DNA from: Armatimonadota bacterium
GTDB lineage: Bacteria; Armatimonadota; Zipacnadia; JAUWAU01
NCBI GenBank assembly: GCA_030601885.1
Contig: JAUWAU010000001.1
Location: 351,800 to 415,799, forward strand
Reading direction: 5' to 3'
Length of the DNA: 64,000 bases
Positions 34,297 to 42,676 of this stretch are shown here, one piece after another (position 1 is the stretch's first letter; every line of letters starts with the position of its first letter). Under the pieces are notes generated by a model. The model was not told the DNA's origin and made no database searches. It worked only from the letters and a program-made list of their open reading frames with translations. The position numbers and the translations under genes were made by a program.

Positions 34297-37200
34297 CTAT
34301 GCCCCGGCAGCGCTGATGTCTCGCTGGATGCGGGCGATGAGGTCCTCGGTCTTTCGGACCATGTCCTCTGCGGCCGGGCGGCAGGCTTCGAAGTCGCGGA
34401 GGGCAGCGCGCGCATACTGCAGAGCATCCCGGAGTTGCCTGGCGACGGTGAGGTGCAGGGCCAGATTGTGCCGGGTCAACCCGGCCCCGTGCGTGTCACT
34501 GGCGAGCTCGCGGAGGCGGATCGACTCGAGGGAGTGGCGCATGGCTCGTTCCATGTCTCCGGCGTCCCCGTAGATGCCGCCGAGCTGAGCGTGAGCTGTA
34601 CCCAGGTCCTCTACCGCGTCCGCCGGGAGCAACTCGAGGGCTCGGTGGTAGCCGTGGGCGGCGTCGTTCAGGTGCGTGAGGAGTTCCTCGGCCGGCCGTT
34701 TGCGCGCCCGGGCCTGCCTGAAGCGCTCGTGGGCGACGGCTGCAAGCTGCCCGTGGCAGTAGGCGCGCCCCTGGCGGTCGCCCTCGGGGAAGAGCTCCAT
34801 GCTGCGGCGATACCACTGCTCGGCCGCGCCGAGGTCGCGGAGGTCGGGGAGGTCCTTGTAGGCGTTGCCCAAGTTGAGGGCGCAGGTGGCAGCGGCGGCC
34901 TGATCGCCGATTCGCTGCGAAAGCTCGAGGGCCTCAGAGTAGGGGTCTACACACTCGGGCCGGCCTTGCTCGCGCTGGATCTGGGCCAGTTCGTGCAGCA
35001 TGACCGCCAAAGTCCGAATGGCCTGTCGCTCCTCCGGGGCGCACGTCGGCTGAGGAGGGGAGAGCGCCACTGCGGCGCCTTGGCGCGCCGAGTCAACGAG
35101 GCGCTGCTGCAGGCGCTCGGCCTCGGCCCATCGCCTCGCCCTCCCGGCGAGGGTGACGCGATACGAGATGACGATGCGCCACAGGTGTTCCCGGCCTGGA
35201 AGGGGACCGTCGGAAGCCGGGTCCACGAAGTCTGGGATGATCTCCTGCGCCAGCATGGCCCAGTCGGCCCATCGGCCCGTGTGGCGGTAGAGTTGCTGCA
35301 GACTGTGCGTCGTCTGGATCACGGGCCCCCACCACTCGTGCGCGCGGGCGAGGTCCCGAGCGCGAAGCAGGTTGGGCTCTTCGGCGCCTAGCGCAGCCAC
35401 GACATCGCGGTTGCCCTCCTGGTACTGGCCGTGATAGTGCTCCGCTAGAGCGCCGATCGCGCTCACAAAGGCGCGGGTCACGGCCGTCTCGCAGTCGCCG
35501 TGGAAGGCCTGGAACAGCTTCTCGAAGTACCAAGGAAGAGCCGGGTGGATGGCGTAGTAGTCGGCACCGTGAGCGGTGAGCAGACCCACCTCGCCGGCGC
35601 GGTCGAGGAGGGCGATGGCGGCCTCGCGGGACAGGCCTCGGACCGCCGGCACGCACCAGTCCTCGTCGGGAGCGCCCATCGCGCGCAGCACGCCCACATT
35701 CACGAAGCCCTGGAAGAGGTGGAGTAGGGCCAACTGCTTGCGCTCGTCCTCTGTGAAGGCGTGCTCGAAGCCGTAGCTCAGGGAGGCGCCCAGGGACCTG
35801 GAGCGCCCCTCAGCCTGCTCGTCCTGGAAGGCAGCCTTGCCTGCCCGGAGTGCCGCAACGAAGCGCTCGATCTCGTCGCTTGTCTTCAGGCCGTCCCTCA
35901 GCGCCTGACCCGCCACGGCCGTGATCGTGAGGGGGTTGCCCTGGGTGAACCCGAGGAGCGGCAGCCAGTCCCGGACGTTTGCGAGGGGGCGCCGGTGCTT
36001 CTTCGCGAGGGCGTGGGCCAATTGGATCCGGTCGGACATGGGCATGCGGGGCAGCGGGACGCGGCAGGGCAGATCTCCCAGCCAAGCCTCCTCGTCGCGG
36101 CGGCTGGTGAGGAGCACCCGGGACTGGGTGTTGTTGTTGAGGTCTCGGAGGAACTCGAGCAGCTCGGCCTGCTCGTGGTCGCTCCAGGCCGACTCGCCGC
36201 CGGCGGGAAAGCCGGTGATAGGCTCCACATTGTCCCATATCCAGAGGACGGGGACCTGCTCGAAGAGCTGGAGCGCGACTCTCCAACGCTCGTCCTCCTC
36301 CAGCGTGAGCCAGTGGACGCCCTGGCTCTCCAGGGCCGGGCCGAAGGCCTGCTCGATGATCCCGAGCGCCTGCTGCAGAGGCCTGTGCCGCTCGAAGGAG
36401 GTGAAGAGCACCCGCTCCGCTCCACCGGTGAGGCCATACCAGCGGCCGAATTCGGCGGCAGCGGCGGTCTTGCCGCTTCCGGCGAAGCCGTGGAGGAGGA
36501 CGATCTGATGGCCGTCGAAGGCGCGGTCGAGGGCGAGCAGCGTCTCGTCCCGGCCCCAGAAACCGTGGTCGGGCGGAGGCGGGATGCCTATATCCACGGC
36601 ACGGCCGGGCGTGGACGCCTGGGGTCGCACTACCACCTGCTGCTCCTTCTTGGCGACTCGCCGGCGCTTCGGGAAGAGGTGGATGGGTGCCGCTTCGTAG
36701 ACAGCTGGCACGATCCAGTCGTCCAGACGGGTATCGCCGTACCCAACGTCGCGCAGCGGGGCCGCGTTGAGGGCCTTGCGCGCAGCGGAGGCTGCCGCCC
36801 CGAAAGCATCGCCCTTCACGAGTCGGTCGTAGAGTGCGCCCATGAACAGCGCGGCGGTGACCACGTAGACGTTGTAGCGCATGGCCAGAACGCCGGCGAC
36901 GCCGGCGTCCATGATCTCCTGGCCGAGGGAGGCGAAGGCGCGCACGCGCTCGTGCCGGTAGGGCTCCTCCCCGTCGGGCGTGGGCTGAGGCCCGTCGGAG
37001 TGCTCGGCGGCGCGTCCGGAGCGACAGGCATTGAGCACAAGCAGGAGCACGCCGGTCTCAGCCAGCAGCGCGCCGAGCTGGGGGCCGTCCACGAAGCGGA
37101 CGTTGACCTCGCTGTCCGGCTTCTCAAACCGCAGGTATCCGCGCTGCCCGGCGCGGGGCTGCGCCGGGTACAGGGCCGGCAGCGAGAACCTGGCGGGGTC

Positions 37201-38001
37201 CGTGTCGATGACCGAGGCGAGAAGCCGGGCCCTCTCATCATGCGCCTTTCCCTCCGACTGCGCGAAGAGCTCCCACATGTCCAGGAAGTCCCCGTGCCCG
37301 TCGAAGTGCAGGATGTGGTACGGCTCTCCGTCGGCCGTGGCCTCGCGCAGGCGCTTTGCGAGCTCGTCGTACGTCGGCGGGCGCAGCACGTGGAGCTGGA
37401 AGTCCTCGCGCGACCCGAGAGCAGCGACGAGCGGGCGGGCAACGGAACGGTAGGCCACGTCCTTCTCACGCTCGGGGCGGCAGATGGCCAGCAGGATGCG
37501 GATGGGCGGCTTGACGCGGCTGGGGATGTCAGCGGGTCGAACGGGGCCCGGGTGGGTGCGGACGAACTCGGCCGTCCGTATGGCCAGCCACTCCTCGGTG
37601 CCCGGGTCCCTAAGGAGTTCCCAGGGGATGGGCCAGCCGGTCTCCAGCTCGCCGGCGACCTCGACCCGGGTGCCCGGCAGGATCGGCTCCAGCCTGCCCC
37701 AGAGCCTCTCGGCGTCGCGGTCGCCCTCGAACACAGCCTCGAAGAGCCGTGTGCCGATGTCGGCCATGGCCTGCTCGGCCGTGTGGGCGAGCGCCGGGGC
37801 CGGGTCCTCGGGATACTCGAGGTACGTCTCGAGGTACCACTGGATGCGCTCACGCTCCTCCTCCGAGACGGCGAAGTCGAAGGTGCGGGAGAACTCGAGG
37901 CGCTTCGGGCCCCGCGTCAGCTCGACGGTGACGTTGTGCGAGTCGCCCTCACCGGGACGGTGTGTAATGCGCAGTATCGGCCTTGTCCCTGCGCGGGGCA
38001 T
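34297..38001 (-). CDS. CHAT protease - STAND NTPase - TPR fusion protein
   Basis: This 1234-residue protein has three parts. Residues about 165-430 form a CHAT (caspase-like) domain with a His in HILHFDGHGD (H236) and a Cys in LLLVLNACRSG (C326), the expected catalytic pair. Residues about 475-800 are a STAND/NB-ARC-type NTPase with Walker A GFAGSGKTAA (K511), Walker B VLWIWDN (D590), and a CRVPLPRMP segment. Residues about 860-1234 are TPR-like helical repeats. The layout is that of ligand-sensing, protease-activating switch proteins. In bacteria such STAND proteins act in anti-phage defence or programmed cell death. GGAGGTGG precedes the ATG. The C-terminal sensor repeats would recognise the trigger. 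The function here is inferred from architecture. Confidence 0.9.
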   Translation of the reverse strand: MPRAGTRPILRITHRPGEGDSHNVTVELTRGPKRLEFSRTFDFAVSEEERERIQWYLETYLEYPEDPAPALAHTAEQAMADIGTRLFEAVFEGDRDAERLWGRLEPILPGTRVEVAGELETGWPIPWELLRDPGTEEWLAIRTAEFVRTHPGPVRPADIPSRVKPPIRILLAICRPEREKDVAYRSVARPLVAALGSREDFQLHVLRPPTYDELAKRLREATADGEPYHILHFDGHGDFLDMWELFAQSEGKAHDERARLLASVIDTDPARFSLPALYPAQPRAGQRGYLRFEKPDSEVNVRFVDGPQLGALLAETGVLLLVLNACRSGRAAEHSDGPQPTPDGEEPYRHERVRAFASLGQEIMDAGVAGVLAMRYNVYVVTAALFMGALYDRLVKGDAFGAAASAARKALNAAPLRDVGYGDTRLDDWIVPAVYEAAPIHLFPKRRRVAKKEQQVVVRPQASTPGRAVDIGIPPPPDHGFWGRDETLLALDRAFDGHQIVLLHGFAGSGKTAAAAEFGRWYGLTGGAERVLFTSFERHRPLQQALGIIEQAFGPALESQGVHWLTLEEDERWRVALQLFEQVPVLWIWDNVEPITGFPAGGESAWSDHEQAELLEFLRDLNNNTQSRVLLTSRRDEEAWLGDLPCRVPLPRMPMSDRIQLAHALAKKHRRPLANVRDWLPLLGFTQGNPLTITAVAGQALRDGLKTSDEIERFVAALRAGKAAFQDEQAEGRSRSLGASLSYGFEHAFTEDERKQLALLHLFQGFVNVGVLRAMGAPDEDWCVPAVRGLSREAAIALLDRAGEVGLLTAHGADYYAIHPALPWYFEKLFQAFHGDCETAVTRAFVSAIGALAEHYHGQYQEGNRDVVAALGAEEPNLLRARDLARAHEWWGPVIQTTHSLQQLYRHTGRWADWAMLAQEIIPDFVDPASDGPLPGREHLWRIVISYRVTLAGRARRWAEAERLQQRLVDSARQGAAVALSPPQPTCAPEERQAIRTLAVMLHELAQIQREQGRPECVDPYSEALELSQRIGDQAAAATCALNLGNAYKDLPDLRDLGAAEQWYRRSMELFPEGDRQGRAYCHGQLAAVAHERFRQARARKRPAEELLTHLNDAAHGYHRALELLPADAVEDLGTAHAQLGGIYGDAGDMERAMRHSLESIRLRELASDTHGAGLTRHNLALHLTVARQLRDALQYARAALRDFEACRPAAEDMVRKTEDLIARIQRDISAAGA

Positions 38002-38133
38002 GGCGCCACCTCCAGACCACAGTATACACCATTTGTGGGGTCTCGGAAAACGTCACTGCGCAGCCAGAATCGTGGGGCATCAACGCCGAGGCGTGCCCAT
38101 GCGGCTCACGTCTCTCGGTGCAGCGTGGGGGAC

Positions 38134-38349
38134 GTCGCCGACACGCGCGGGTACGACGACGGCTTCGGTGGGCCGCTGCGGGGAGATGTCACGCTGAGGC
38201 TGGAGAAGGGCAGCTACCGCCTGCGAATTCTGAACCCAGTCACGCTGGAGTGGTCAGATGGCGGCACGATAGGAGCGAGTGGCGAGAAGACGCGCATTGC
38301 GTTGCCAGAGCTCCGGCAGGATTGTGTGGTGGTGCTGAGGGCGAAGTAG
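38134..38349 (+). pseudogene. Duplicated 3' end of the TIM-barrel hydrolase gene
   Basis: This 216-base segment matches 33907-34122, the last 72 codons of the TIM-barrel hydrolase, without gaps and in frame to a stop at 38347-38349 (GGPLRGD, RLEKGSYRLRILNP conserved). The first 130 bases are almost identical, and the last third is more diverged. It has no start or catalytic region, so it is a remnant. It lies on the far side of the CHAT-STAND gene from the intact copy. Confidence 0.88.
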
Positions 38350-38374
38350 GGGCGACTCGCCGAGTCGTCCCTAC
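38346..38374. repeat. Palindromic element after the hydrolase remnant
   Basis: GTAGGGGCGACTCG and CGAGTCGTCCCTAC are 14-base arms around a single base, with one G-U pair. It overlaps the remnant stop codon. It could end transcription or belong to the dispersed palindrome set of this genome. Confidence 0.5.
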
Positions 38375-38538
38375 GCCGCGGAACGCATTGTGTCTCGCCT
38401 GCGTGCGCCTACAGGCTGCTCAGCGTGTCCGTAGGCCTCATGCGGGGAATCCCGGCGCAGAGGAACTTCCGTACGCGGTAGCGCAGTTTTGGTCCACAAA
38501 GCAGGGCATGAGAGATGTCGGCCGGGAGGTGGTCTGGT

Positions 38539-40491
38539 GTGAAGGGGACTTGGCTTATGCTTGTGGCGCTTGTCATGGTCTGCGCCAGCCAACAGGCGCC
38601 ACCGGATGGGGCCACGCGTCCACCCGTCGCTGAACCTGAGAAGGCTCGCGGACAGGCCGGATTCGTTGCGTATGTGGAGCAGCTCCCCGACGGCAGCGCA
38701 CAGGCAGTGATCTACTACCCCGCTCAGGATCGCACGGAGATCCTGGTGACGACGGCTCCCACCAAGCCCTCTCCGTTTGTCTGGATTCTGCCCTCGGATG
38801 TGGTTCCCTGTTCGCCCTATGATGCGCCAGCGCGGGACGGCAAGGAGACCACCTGGGTCCCCGTCAGAGACAGATACGTCTACCTGGACTCTGTGACCGG
38901 CAAGGTGGTGTCGCCCGACGCCCATTTGGGCATCGACACCTATCGCCGGCAGCTCATTGATCTCGTCGATGACCGGGCACTGGTGCTGGAGTACGAGACC
39001 GATTGCGAGCCCCTCAATCCGAGCGCGAAGTTGCACCTGTTCCGAGGCACTGATTCTACGGAACTGGGTCGCATGTTCGTGGAGTTCATAGGCAGCTCAT
39101 CGGGGACAATATGCTACTCCCTCAGCCCCGATCGAGATCACGTGAGCTGGAGGGGGCCGGACGGGAGCTACTGGAGTGACCTGCGGACGGGTCGCACTCA
39201 TACGCTCGATTCGGGTGAGAGAGGAGGACCAGACGGCAGCGGCGTCATCAGGGAATGGCGAGACGATGCGGCTGACTGGCATTGGGAGGTGCTCGACACG
39301 GGCAGCGAATGGCCCGTCGCTCGCGGCCTGGGTCGCATTGATCCGGTCTCGCCTGGTCGAGTGTATTGGACGATCTTTGATGCCGACGAAGAACACGTGC
39401 TGGTGCTGGCCCCCGAGGCTGATGACGATGCGCAGGCTCCCACGGCGAGGCTATACTTGCCTGGACGCTTCGGTTTCAGGCAACTCGGTCGCGTGTTTGT
39501 GGAATGGCGAGATGGCTTTCCCCTACTGAAGGACTACTGCCTGAGCCCGGATCGAGACTACCTGAGCTGGACGGGGCCGGAGGGAAGCTGGGTCTGTAAG
39601 CTGGCTGAGGGGGAGGTCTTTCCCCAATGGAGGGAGCACCGATGGCTGGCAGACGGCAGCGGCTTCGTCGAACAGTGGGAAGACTATTTGGCCGGGTGCC
39701 GGTGGAATCTATTCGACGCCGATGGCGAACAGCCCATCGCGAGCGGCAAGGGTCGCATTGGCGAGATCTCCCCCGACTGCGTGTACTGGACCATCGTGAG
39801 CGAGTCCTGGACCAGAGTCGAGTATCGGGCGCATCACGACCCGCCGCGCGTCATCCGCATCATCCCTGGACGGCAACCCTCGCCCGAGACACAGATAGCA
39901 GAAGGCCCCTGGGCCATTGATGGAAGCAAGGTGCGGTTCTTCGCGGCCGGGCGGCGTTCGGCCAGTGAGACAATAGTGTTCCGGATAACGCCGGAGGGGC
40001 ACGACAGCTTCGTGGTGTCGGGCAAGTGGCATGGAGAGCCGAGAGTGCTCCAGTTGGAGGACGGGGGGCGGATCGGCATGATTCTCCGGCCGCCGTCGTC
40101 AGCGACTCGGATCGATCAAACGTATTCGGCAGCCCACGACGACGAGCTCGTCGTCTTTGACTTCGACGGCAGTGAGAAGCTGCGGACCGATGCGACGATA
40201 CTGCCCGATTGCCACACGGTCGATGGCGACTCAGTGCTTGTCGTGGACAGGACACCCAAGGACTGGCGCATCACGCGGGTCAACTTCCGGACAGGCGACG
40301 TCGGGCTGCTGCTGACCTGCCACGGGAGTTCGATGGATGTCCATCGCATCGGAGCCAGCTACCTTGCGATGGTCGGCCAAGGGAAGAAGATGCCGGCGCC
40401 GTGGGACGTCTACGTGGGCAAGTCCAACGAGAGGTCATGGCGGTTCGTGGCACAGAATGTGCGCAACATCAGATGGGGACCAGCGAGGTAG
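38539..40491 (+). CDS. Secreted protein of unknown function with tandem repeats
   Basis: I favour the GTG at 38539 (GGGAGG upstream, 650 residues) over the ATG at 38515. A hydrophobic N-terminal segment (TWLMLVALVMVCAS) is a likely signal. Two similar modules of about 125 residues follow each other near residues 150-410. Each has a YSLSPDRDHVSW / YCLSPDRDYLSW strand, a DGSGVIREW / DGSGFVEQW strand, and a GRVYWTI / DCVYWTI strand. A third, weaker portion completes the chain. Such repeats fit a beta-propeller or similar beta-rich scaffold. I recognise no family. It lies between two remnants of the TIM-barrel hydrolase and may be cargo of the same rearrangement. Confidence 0.72.
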   Translation: MKGTWLMLVALVMVCASQQAPPDGATRPPVAEPEKARGQAGFVAYVEQLPDGSAQAVIYYPAQDRTEILVTTAPTKPSPFVWILPSDVVPCSPYDAPARDGKETTWVPVRDRYVYLDSVTGKVVSPDAHLGIDTYRRQLIDLVDDRALVLEYETDCEPLNPSAKLHLFRGTDSTELGRMFVEFIGSSSGTICYSLSPDRDHVSWRGPDGSYWSDLRTGRTHTLDSGERGGPDGSGVIREWRDDAADWHWEVLDTGSEWPVARGLGRIDPVSPGRVYWTIFDADEEHVLVLAPEADDDAQAPTARLYLPGRFGFRQLGRVFVEWRDGFPLLKDYCLSPDRDYLSWTGPEGSWVCKLAEGEVFPQWREHRWLADGSGFVEQWEDYLAGCRWNLFDADGEQPIASGKGRIGEISPDCVYWTIVSESWTRVEYRAHHDPPRVIRIIPGRQPSPETQIAEGPWAIDGSKVRFFAAGRRSASETIVFRITPEGHDSFVVSGKWHGEPRVLQLEDGGRIGMILRPPSSATRIDQTYSAAHDDELVVFDFDGSEKLRTDATILPDCHTVDGDSVLVVDRTPKDWRITRVNFRTGDVGLLLTCHGSSMDVHRIGASYLAMVGQGKKMPAPWDVYVGKSNERSWRFVAQNVRNIRWGPAR

Positions 40492-40960
40492 ACCCCGACG
40501 GCACGTGGCGAAGCCCATCGTCTTCGACGAGAACTGGGTCGGGGTGGTACGCCGCAGCCCGACGAACTGGGACCGGAACCGCATGGAGGCGTGGGAGATG
40601 ATCCTCGCCGGCGGCGCGGGCTTCGACCACCTCGACTGGTCCTTCACGCCGCAGGACGAGACCGGCTCCGGCAAGGCGCCCATCGGCGACGGGCGGCTGC
40701 CGGCCGGCCTCGCGGCCCTGGCTGATGGAATAATCGGCGCTCGGGGCACGCTGGTCGGGTCGCGCCCAATAGACTATGACGATGACGAGATACGCCACGG
40801 GCCAGGCGAGTACCGCCGCTGCAACGACGGCGGCCAGGAACAGAGTCCCGGCCGCCGCGCCGAATAGCACCAGTCCCAAGGACTTGGCGATCACCAACAC
40901 GCCGAGACCCAGGACCAGCGCGACGACGACAAAAGCCAGCAGCACGTGCCGCCAATCCAT
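40469..40960 (-). CDS. Small membrane protein whose 3' end runs into a hydrolase remnant
   Basis: From ATG 40960 (or GTG 40969) the reading frame starts MDWRHVLLAFVVVALVLGLG, with two or three membrane helices over about 70 residues. Past RPDQRAPSADYS it reads antisense through the hydrolase remnant, so the original C-terminus is probably lost or replaced. No function is recognised. Ribosome site evidence is weak. It may be non-functional. Confidence 0.45.
   Translation of the reverse strand: MDWRHVLLAFVVVALVLGLGVLVIAKSLGLVLFGAAAGTLFLAAVVAAAVLAWPVAYLVIVIVYWARPDQRAPSADYSISQGREAGRQPPVADGRLAGAGLVLRREGPVEVVEARAAGEDHLPRLHAVPVPVRRAAAYHPDPVLVEDDGLRHVPSGSTSLVPI
40502..40735 (+). pseudogene. Internal fragment of the TIM-barrel hydrolase gene
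   Basis: Bases 40502-40696 align to 33544-33738 without gaps, encoding KPIVFDENWVGVV and GGAGFDHLDWSFTP. Weaker similarity continues to about 40735 (LAALADG) after a small deletion. The catalytic Glu segment is present, but the start and the end are missing and the frame has no start codon. It begins about 10 bases after the stop of the preceding secreted-protein gene. It is a second broken copy, from a different part of the gene than the 38.1 kb remnant. Confidence 0.85.
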
Positions 40961-40994
40961 CGTCCACACCGCATTACCGGAAAAAGGGCGCGCC

Positions 40995-41672
40995 CTACTT
41001 GCTCGGCAAGTACTGGCGGAGCTTGCCGGCGAGGTTCACGATGGGCATGCTCTGCAGCCACACCTTGCCCGGTCCTTTCACGTGCGCCAGGAACAGCCCT
41101 TCGCCGCCGAATAGGATGTTCTTGACGCCCTTGACCGTGATGATGTCGAAGTCAACGGTGGGCTGATACATGGCCAGGTGGCCGGTGTCCACTCGCAGAG
41201 CTTGGTTCGGCTCGAGGTCGTACTCCGTCACCTCGCCGGCGATCTCCACGAAGGCCGTGCCCGGGCCGGTGAGCTTCTGCAGAATGAACCCCTCACCGCC
41301 GAACAGGCCGCTCCCGAGCCGCTTGCGGAAGTGCATCTCGAGCGTGACCGACTTCTCGGCGCACATGAAGCCGTCTTTCTGGCAGATCATGCTCTCGCCC
41401 GCCTCCAGAGATAGGGGGATGATCTTGCCCGGGAACTCCGAGGCAAAGGTGACCAGCCCCTGGCCGGACTCGCAGGTGTAGTCCACCAGGAACATGGACT
41501 CGCCGGCGAGGCTCCGGCCGAGAGCCTTCATCAGCCCGCCCTTCATGCCGGTCGCCATGTTGATGTTGTCCGACATCCAGGCCATGCCGCCGGACTCAGT
41601 GTACATCGTCTCGCCCGGTTGCAGTTGGATGTCCACCGTCTGCATCGTTGTGCCGCGTATCTGGTACTCCAT
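40995..41672 (-). CDS. AIM24/TIGR00266 family protein
   Basis: The ATG at 41672 has GGAGGTG about 8 bases upstream and gives 225 residues. MEYQIRGTTMQTVDIQLQPGE and repeated beta-strand units with FGGEGFILQKLTGPG and FGGEGLFLAHVKGPG are hallmarks of the AIM24 fold (tandem beta-repeat). The molecular role of these conserved proteins in bacteria is not established. It is cytoplasmic by lack of a signal. It lies after an aldo/keto reductase on the same strand, with a 50-base gap. Confidence 0.9.
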   Translation of the reverse strand: MEYQIRGTTMQTVDIQLQPGETMYTESGGMAWMSDNINMATGMKGGLMKALGRSLAGESMFLVDYTCESGQGLVTFASEFPGKIIPLSLEAGESMICQKDGFMCAEKSVTLEMHFRKRLGSGLFGGEGFILQKLTGPGTAFVEIAGEVTEYDLEPNQALRVDTGHLAMYQPTVDFDIITVKGVKNILFGGEGLFLAHVKGPGKVWLQSMPIVNLAGKLRQYLPSK

Positions 41673-41722
41673 GCGGGTGCACCTCCGGTGTGATTCGAGT
41701 TTGCTGCAAGCCCCACGCTGCC

Positions 41723-42676
41723 CTATCCCAGCTTTAGCCGTGCCGCCGCCAGGTCCGTATCCGCCTCGTCGTAGTTTTGCATGCTGATGAGCGTAGCGGT
41801 GACGAAGTCGTGCCCCAGGGTCCACCGGATGGAGGCCTGGAAGGCATTCCCCTCGCCGAGGCGCTGCAGGTGCTCGGGGCGGGCCCGCGGCCAGAAGTCG
41901 CGGCCGCCGGTGAGCGACTTGCACGTCTTCATGGTCACTATGCCAAGCCCCTTGTCGGCGGCGGCTTTCAGGGCGTCCGTGTACCTCTGCGGCGACATGA
42001 AGTTCCACGCCGCGTACACGAAGTCGTACCACCCCAGCTCCGCCGCCGCCTGCAAGCACTCCGCTTGTCTGGAGTGGGTGGACATCCCGAGGAACTTCAC
42101 GCGGCCGGCGCCGCGCAGCTCCTCGAAGGCATCCCGAGCGCCCGGGCTGTTGACCGCCTGCGCCGAGCGGCAATCGTGCACCAGGAACAGATCCACGCCG
42201 TCCACCTGCAGGCGCTCGCAGCTTGCGTTGAAGGAGGTGATGAACTTCTCTTTCGGCGCGCTGCCGTCTTTGGTGGTGTGGCACTTGGTGGCCACGATGA
42301 CGTCCTTGCCGTACTCCTTGAGGATGGGCCCCAGCTTCCGCTCGGCATTGCCCTTCTGGTACAGCGGCGCCGTGTCGATGAACTTGACGCCCTGGCCGAT
42401 GATGTGCTTCACCAGCCCCGGGTCGGCGATGAACTCCGAGCCATAGCCCACCACGCTGAGATTCAGGCCGGTGCGGCCAAGGGTGCGCATGGGGAGCTCC
42501 GGCTTCGGCTCCTCGGCGGCGGCACACGGGTAGCAAGCTACCCGTGCCACACAAGTACTGGCTGCGCCGGCCGCCGCGGTCTTCAAGAATCCTCTTCGTG
42601 AGAGTCGCTTTCCGCTGTCTGCCAAAGCTCGCGACACCTCCGTGGCGCCCAATGCAGCGGCGCCTGAGCATTCCAT
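41723..42676 (-). CDS. Tat-exported aldo/keto reductase
   Basis: The 317-residue protein has a Tat signal (SRRGFLK at residues 26-32) and then an aldo/keto reductase TIM barrel. It has FIDTAPLYQKG with the catalytic Tyr, ATKCH (Lys) and LFLVHD (His). It would act outside the cytoplasm on a sugar or aldehyde using NAD(P)H, which is unusual because cofactor must be carried by the exported protein. A palindromic repeat sits inside the signal-peptide coding sequence (42528-42550) and encodes VARVACYP-like residues. It has no ferredoxin C-terminus, unlike the partial gene at position 1. Confidence 0.88.
   Translation of the reverse strand: MECSGAAALGATEVSRALADSGKRLSRRGFLKTAAAGAASTCVARVACYPCAAAEEPKPELPMRTLGRTGLNLSVVGYGSEFIADPGLVKHIIGQGVKFIDTAPLYQKGNAERKLGPILKEYGKDVIVATKCHTTKDGSAPKEKFITSFNASCERLQVDGVDLFLVHDCRSAQAVNSPGARDAFEELRGAGRVKFLGMSTHSRQAECLQAAAELGWYDFVYAAWNFMSPQRYTDALKAAADKGLGIVTMKTCKSLTGGRDFWPRARPEHLQRLGEGNAFQASIRWTLGHDFVTATLISMQNYDEADTDLAAARLKLG
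42528..42550. repeat. Palindromic repeat copy inside the aldo/keto reductase gene
   Basis: The 23-base unit starting GGGTAGCAAGCTACCCGTG occurs here and again, identical, at 45801-45823. The first 15 bases are a palindrome (GGGTAGC A AGCTACCC). Its presence inside a coding sequence indicates that the repeat family can insert into genes in frame. Confidence 0.7.

Noticed and set aside
35761..38349. Very long plus-strand open frame opposite the CHAT-STAND gene
   Set aside because: It is antisense to a clearly coding gene, has no domain signal over most of its length and arises from GC-rich codon bias. Only its last 72 codons are meaningful, as the hydrolase remnant.
15998..40735. Prophage or integrative element with its own integrase
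   Set aside because: No integrase, transposase, excisionase, phage structural or conjugation gene is visible. Only duplicated hydrolase ends hint at mobility.
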